Shown here: positions 62,135 through 63,242 of the stretch, piece after piece
How the letters are laid out: every line of letters starts with the position of its first letter
Numbering within the stretch: the first letter of the stretch is position 1
Source of the DNA: Craurococcus roseus
GTDB lineage: Bacteria > Pseudomonadota > Alphaproteobacteria > Acetobacterales > Acetobacteraceae
DNA: 63,242 nucleotides
Direction: 5' to 3'
Assembly (NCBI RefSeq): GCF_039523795.1
Contig: NZ_BAAAFZ010000014.1
Span: 1-63,242, forward strand
Position numbers and translations under genes: made by a program
Notes under the pieces: generated by a model
Told to the model about the DNA's origin: nothing
Database searches by the model: none
The model's input: only the letters and a program-made list of their open reading frames with translations

Positions 62135-62191
62135 CGGGTCGCGCGAGGGGGCGGGTCGCGCGAGGGGGCGGGTCGCGCGAGGGGGCGGGTC
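62135..62191. repeat. 17-bp minisatellite ending in an assembly gap
   Basis: The unit CGGGTCGCGCGAGGGGG occurs three times in tandem (62135-62185) and a fourth copy begins (62186-62191), where the N run starts. The array was probably too long or too repetitive to assemble, so the real copy number is unknown. Confidence 0.9.
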
Positions 62192-62218
62192 NNNNNNNNN
62201 NNNNNNNNNNNNNNNNNN
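62192..62218. other. Assembly gap (27 N)
   Basis: Twenty-seven undetermined bases directly after the tandem array. Confidence 1.
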
Positions 62219-62222
62219 TCGG

Positions 62223-62549
62223 CTACCGCCACCGGTCCCGTTCGCGCTCAGGGGTCCAGGCCGCCACGTCCTCCTCGGCGACAGGCATGCACGTCGGGTG
62301 GTCGTACTCGTCGAACACCGTCTTCGCCAGCGCGTAGGGCGGCCCGTCGAACCAGCTTGGGTCCTTCCGGGGATCGATGGCGGTCCGGGTCTCCGGCCCG
62401 CGCCTCCCACGGCGGACCTTCACCTCCGCGAACTCCGTGCTGTCGATCCGGATCGCCACCACCACGCGGGTGCCGATGTCGGTGCAGAGCCACAGGGAAT
62501 GGCCGTTGTTGGCGAAGACGCGGCCGATGGCGAAGTCACGAAGCTCCAT
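62223..62549 (-). CDS. Hypothetical protein, 108 residues
   Basis: An intact protein: MELRDFAIGRVFANNGHSLW, TRVVVAIRIDSTEFAEVKVR, DPSWFDGPPYALAKTVFDEY, ending PERERDRWR. AAGGGGGCGC precedes the ATG. A beta-rich small domain, no family recognised. The 3' end lies beside the assembly gap. Confidence 0.65.
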   Translation of the reverse strand: MELRDFAIGRVFANNGHSLWLCTDIGTRVVVAIRIDSTEFAEVKVRRGRRGPETRTAIDPRKDPSWFDGPPYALAKTVFDEYDHPTCMPVAEEDVAAWTPERERDRWR

Positions 62550-62644
62550 GCGCCCCCTTAGCACCGCCGCGCCCGGGGCGGCGCCGCACGATCCCGCGCC
62601 GCGCGGGGATTTGCCGCCGCAAGCGCGGACTCTATCGTCGCCGC

Positions 62645-63187
62645 GTGCCGCCGACCGACTCGCCTCCGCCGCTCCGCGTCAACCGCGCGCCCGTGCTGAC
62701 GCTCTGGGCCGCCGTGGTGGCGGAGCGCCTGGGCCACCCCGAGGAGACGGCGCTGACGCTGGGCAGCGCCGTAGCGGGCACCGCCGCCCGCGCCAAGGCG
62801 CGTCGGCTGGGGATCGCGGAGGACCGTTCGGAGGACGACGGCCAGCGTCGACGTGGAGACGCCGCTGAGGGGAGCCGCGCCGTCCGGCTCCTGGGGCGCG
62901 AAATCTTGGTGTCGCGCTCCGACGGCGGCGTGCTGCTCGCGGCGCACGAGGAGCGCCCGCAGTCGCCCGCCTCCGTGAGGACTTATCTGGCGCGCGCCTT
63001 CGGCGACCGACTGGGCGAGGTCCGGTCCGCCATGGAGGCGCTGGCGGCGTCGCTGCCCCCGGACGAACTCAACAGGGTGGGTTTCCGGCTCTACGAGCGC
63101 TTCCGCCCGGAGGTGCCGGAGGGTGTCGAAGGGTGGGGCAAGAAGGCGGTGCTCGACATCGGGCGGATCAGGAAGGCGTTGGAGTGA
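62645..63187 (+). CDS. Conserved hypothetical protein, 180 residues
   Basis: GTG start. The N-terminal part VNRAPVLTLWAAVVAERLGH then LTLGSAVAGTAARAKARRLG is strongly helical and conserved-looking; the C-terminal part (DELNRVGFRLYERFRPEVPE, KKAVLDIGRIRKALE) is also well formed. Similar proteins occur singly across alphaproteobacteria, but I know no function. It appears intact and marks the end of the decayed region. Confidence 0.7.
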   Translation: MPPTDSPPPLRVNRAPVLTLWAAVVAERLGHPEETALTLGSAVAGTAARAKARRLGIAEDRSEDDGQRRRGDAAEGSRAVRLLGREILVSRSDGGVLLAAHEERPQSPASVRTYLARAFGDRLGEVRSAMEALAASLPPDELNRVGFRLYERFRPEVPEGVEGWGKKAVLDIGRIRKALE

Positions 63188-63242
63188 TGCACTTTTGCTC
63201 TGTTGAAACCCTGGCCTGCCCTGGGGCGCTTGGGTCGGCTTT

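Noticed and set aside
27439..63242. Complete prophage
   Set aside because: No capsid, tail, terminase, lysis or integrase gene was recognised; only isolated phage-like genes such as DUF5131 and the HAD nucleotidase.
63188..63242. Insertion-sequence end at the right edge
   Set aside because: The TGCTCTGTTGAAACC stretch vaguely recalls IS ends, but no inverted partner or transposase is in the window.

Overview
The window is very GC-rich DNA from an alphaproteobacterium. Core gene order (hisZ-purA, murA-hisG-hisD, infA-maf-rng-yacG), the short-form HisG with HisZ, the Liv-type ABC transporters and many GTG/TTG starts fit Rhodospirillales/Acetobacteraceae (Roseomonas-like). This placement is inferred from gene content and order only. 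Two runs of N (48329-48340, 62192-62218) mark assembly gaps.

Region 1 (1-27.4 kb) is dense core DNA. It starts with the 3' end of hisZ, purA, a small secreted protein and a cinA-type amidohydrolase. An L-lactate permease gene follows whose frame is intact except for two in-frame TAA codons, then an NfeD/SPFH membrane pair and an SDR/MaoC pair. A block of about 13 kb on the minus strand (7.5-20.6 kb) encodes a branched-chain-type ABC transporter (LivM, LivH, LivF, LivG) with three tandem paralogous binding proteins. Upstream of it lie a fourth, divergent binding protein, two acyl-CoA dehydrogenases and a fused enoyl-CoA hydratase/3-hydroxyacyl-CoA dehydrogenase. Together these look like uptake plus beta-oxidation of an unidentified organic acid. 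Housekeeping genes follow (dcd, murA, hisG, hisD, infA, maf, rng, yacG), ending in tRNA-Phe(GAA).

Region 2 (27.4-63.2 kb) begins right after tRNA-Phe and differs sharply: small genes, long gaps, frequent strand switches, family duplications and many broken genes. No complete integrase, transposase or phage structural gene was recognised. Phage/plasmid-like genes include a P-loop helicase-like protein with an AT-hook, a DUF5131 (Gp37/Gp68) protein, a possible ADP-ribosyltransferase-fold protein, a PIN-domain protein, a HAD nucleotidase, and a solitary beta-class DNA methyltransferase with an extra N-terminal domain. A stretch at 40.5-44.4 kb carries three small membrane proteins; two of them each follow a copy of the same short helical protein family.

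From about 44.5 kb onward there is a mosaic of small secreted/lipoprotein genes, regulators (TetR, XRE-MmyB), a cold-shock protein, an EamA transporter and NUDIX, mixed with remnants: FAD monooxygenase, ABM-type protein, frameshifted AAC(3), DUF2147, an AraC/Ada HTH and a PBP1A transpeptidase end. The most promising material for a new system is the 36.0-39.1 kb cluster (possible ART fold plus DUF5131), the duplicated membrane-protein module at 41.4-44.4 kb, and the helicase-like/AT-hook operon at 31.8-33.6 kb. All functional links for these are inference.
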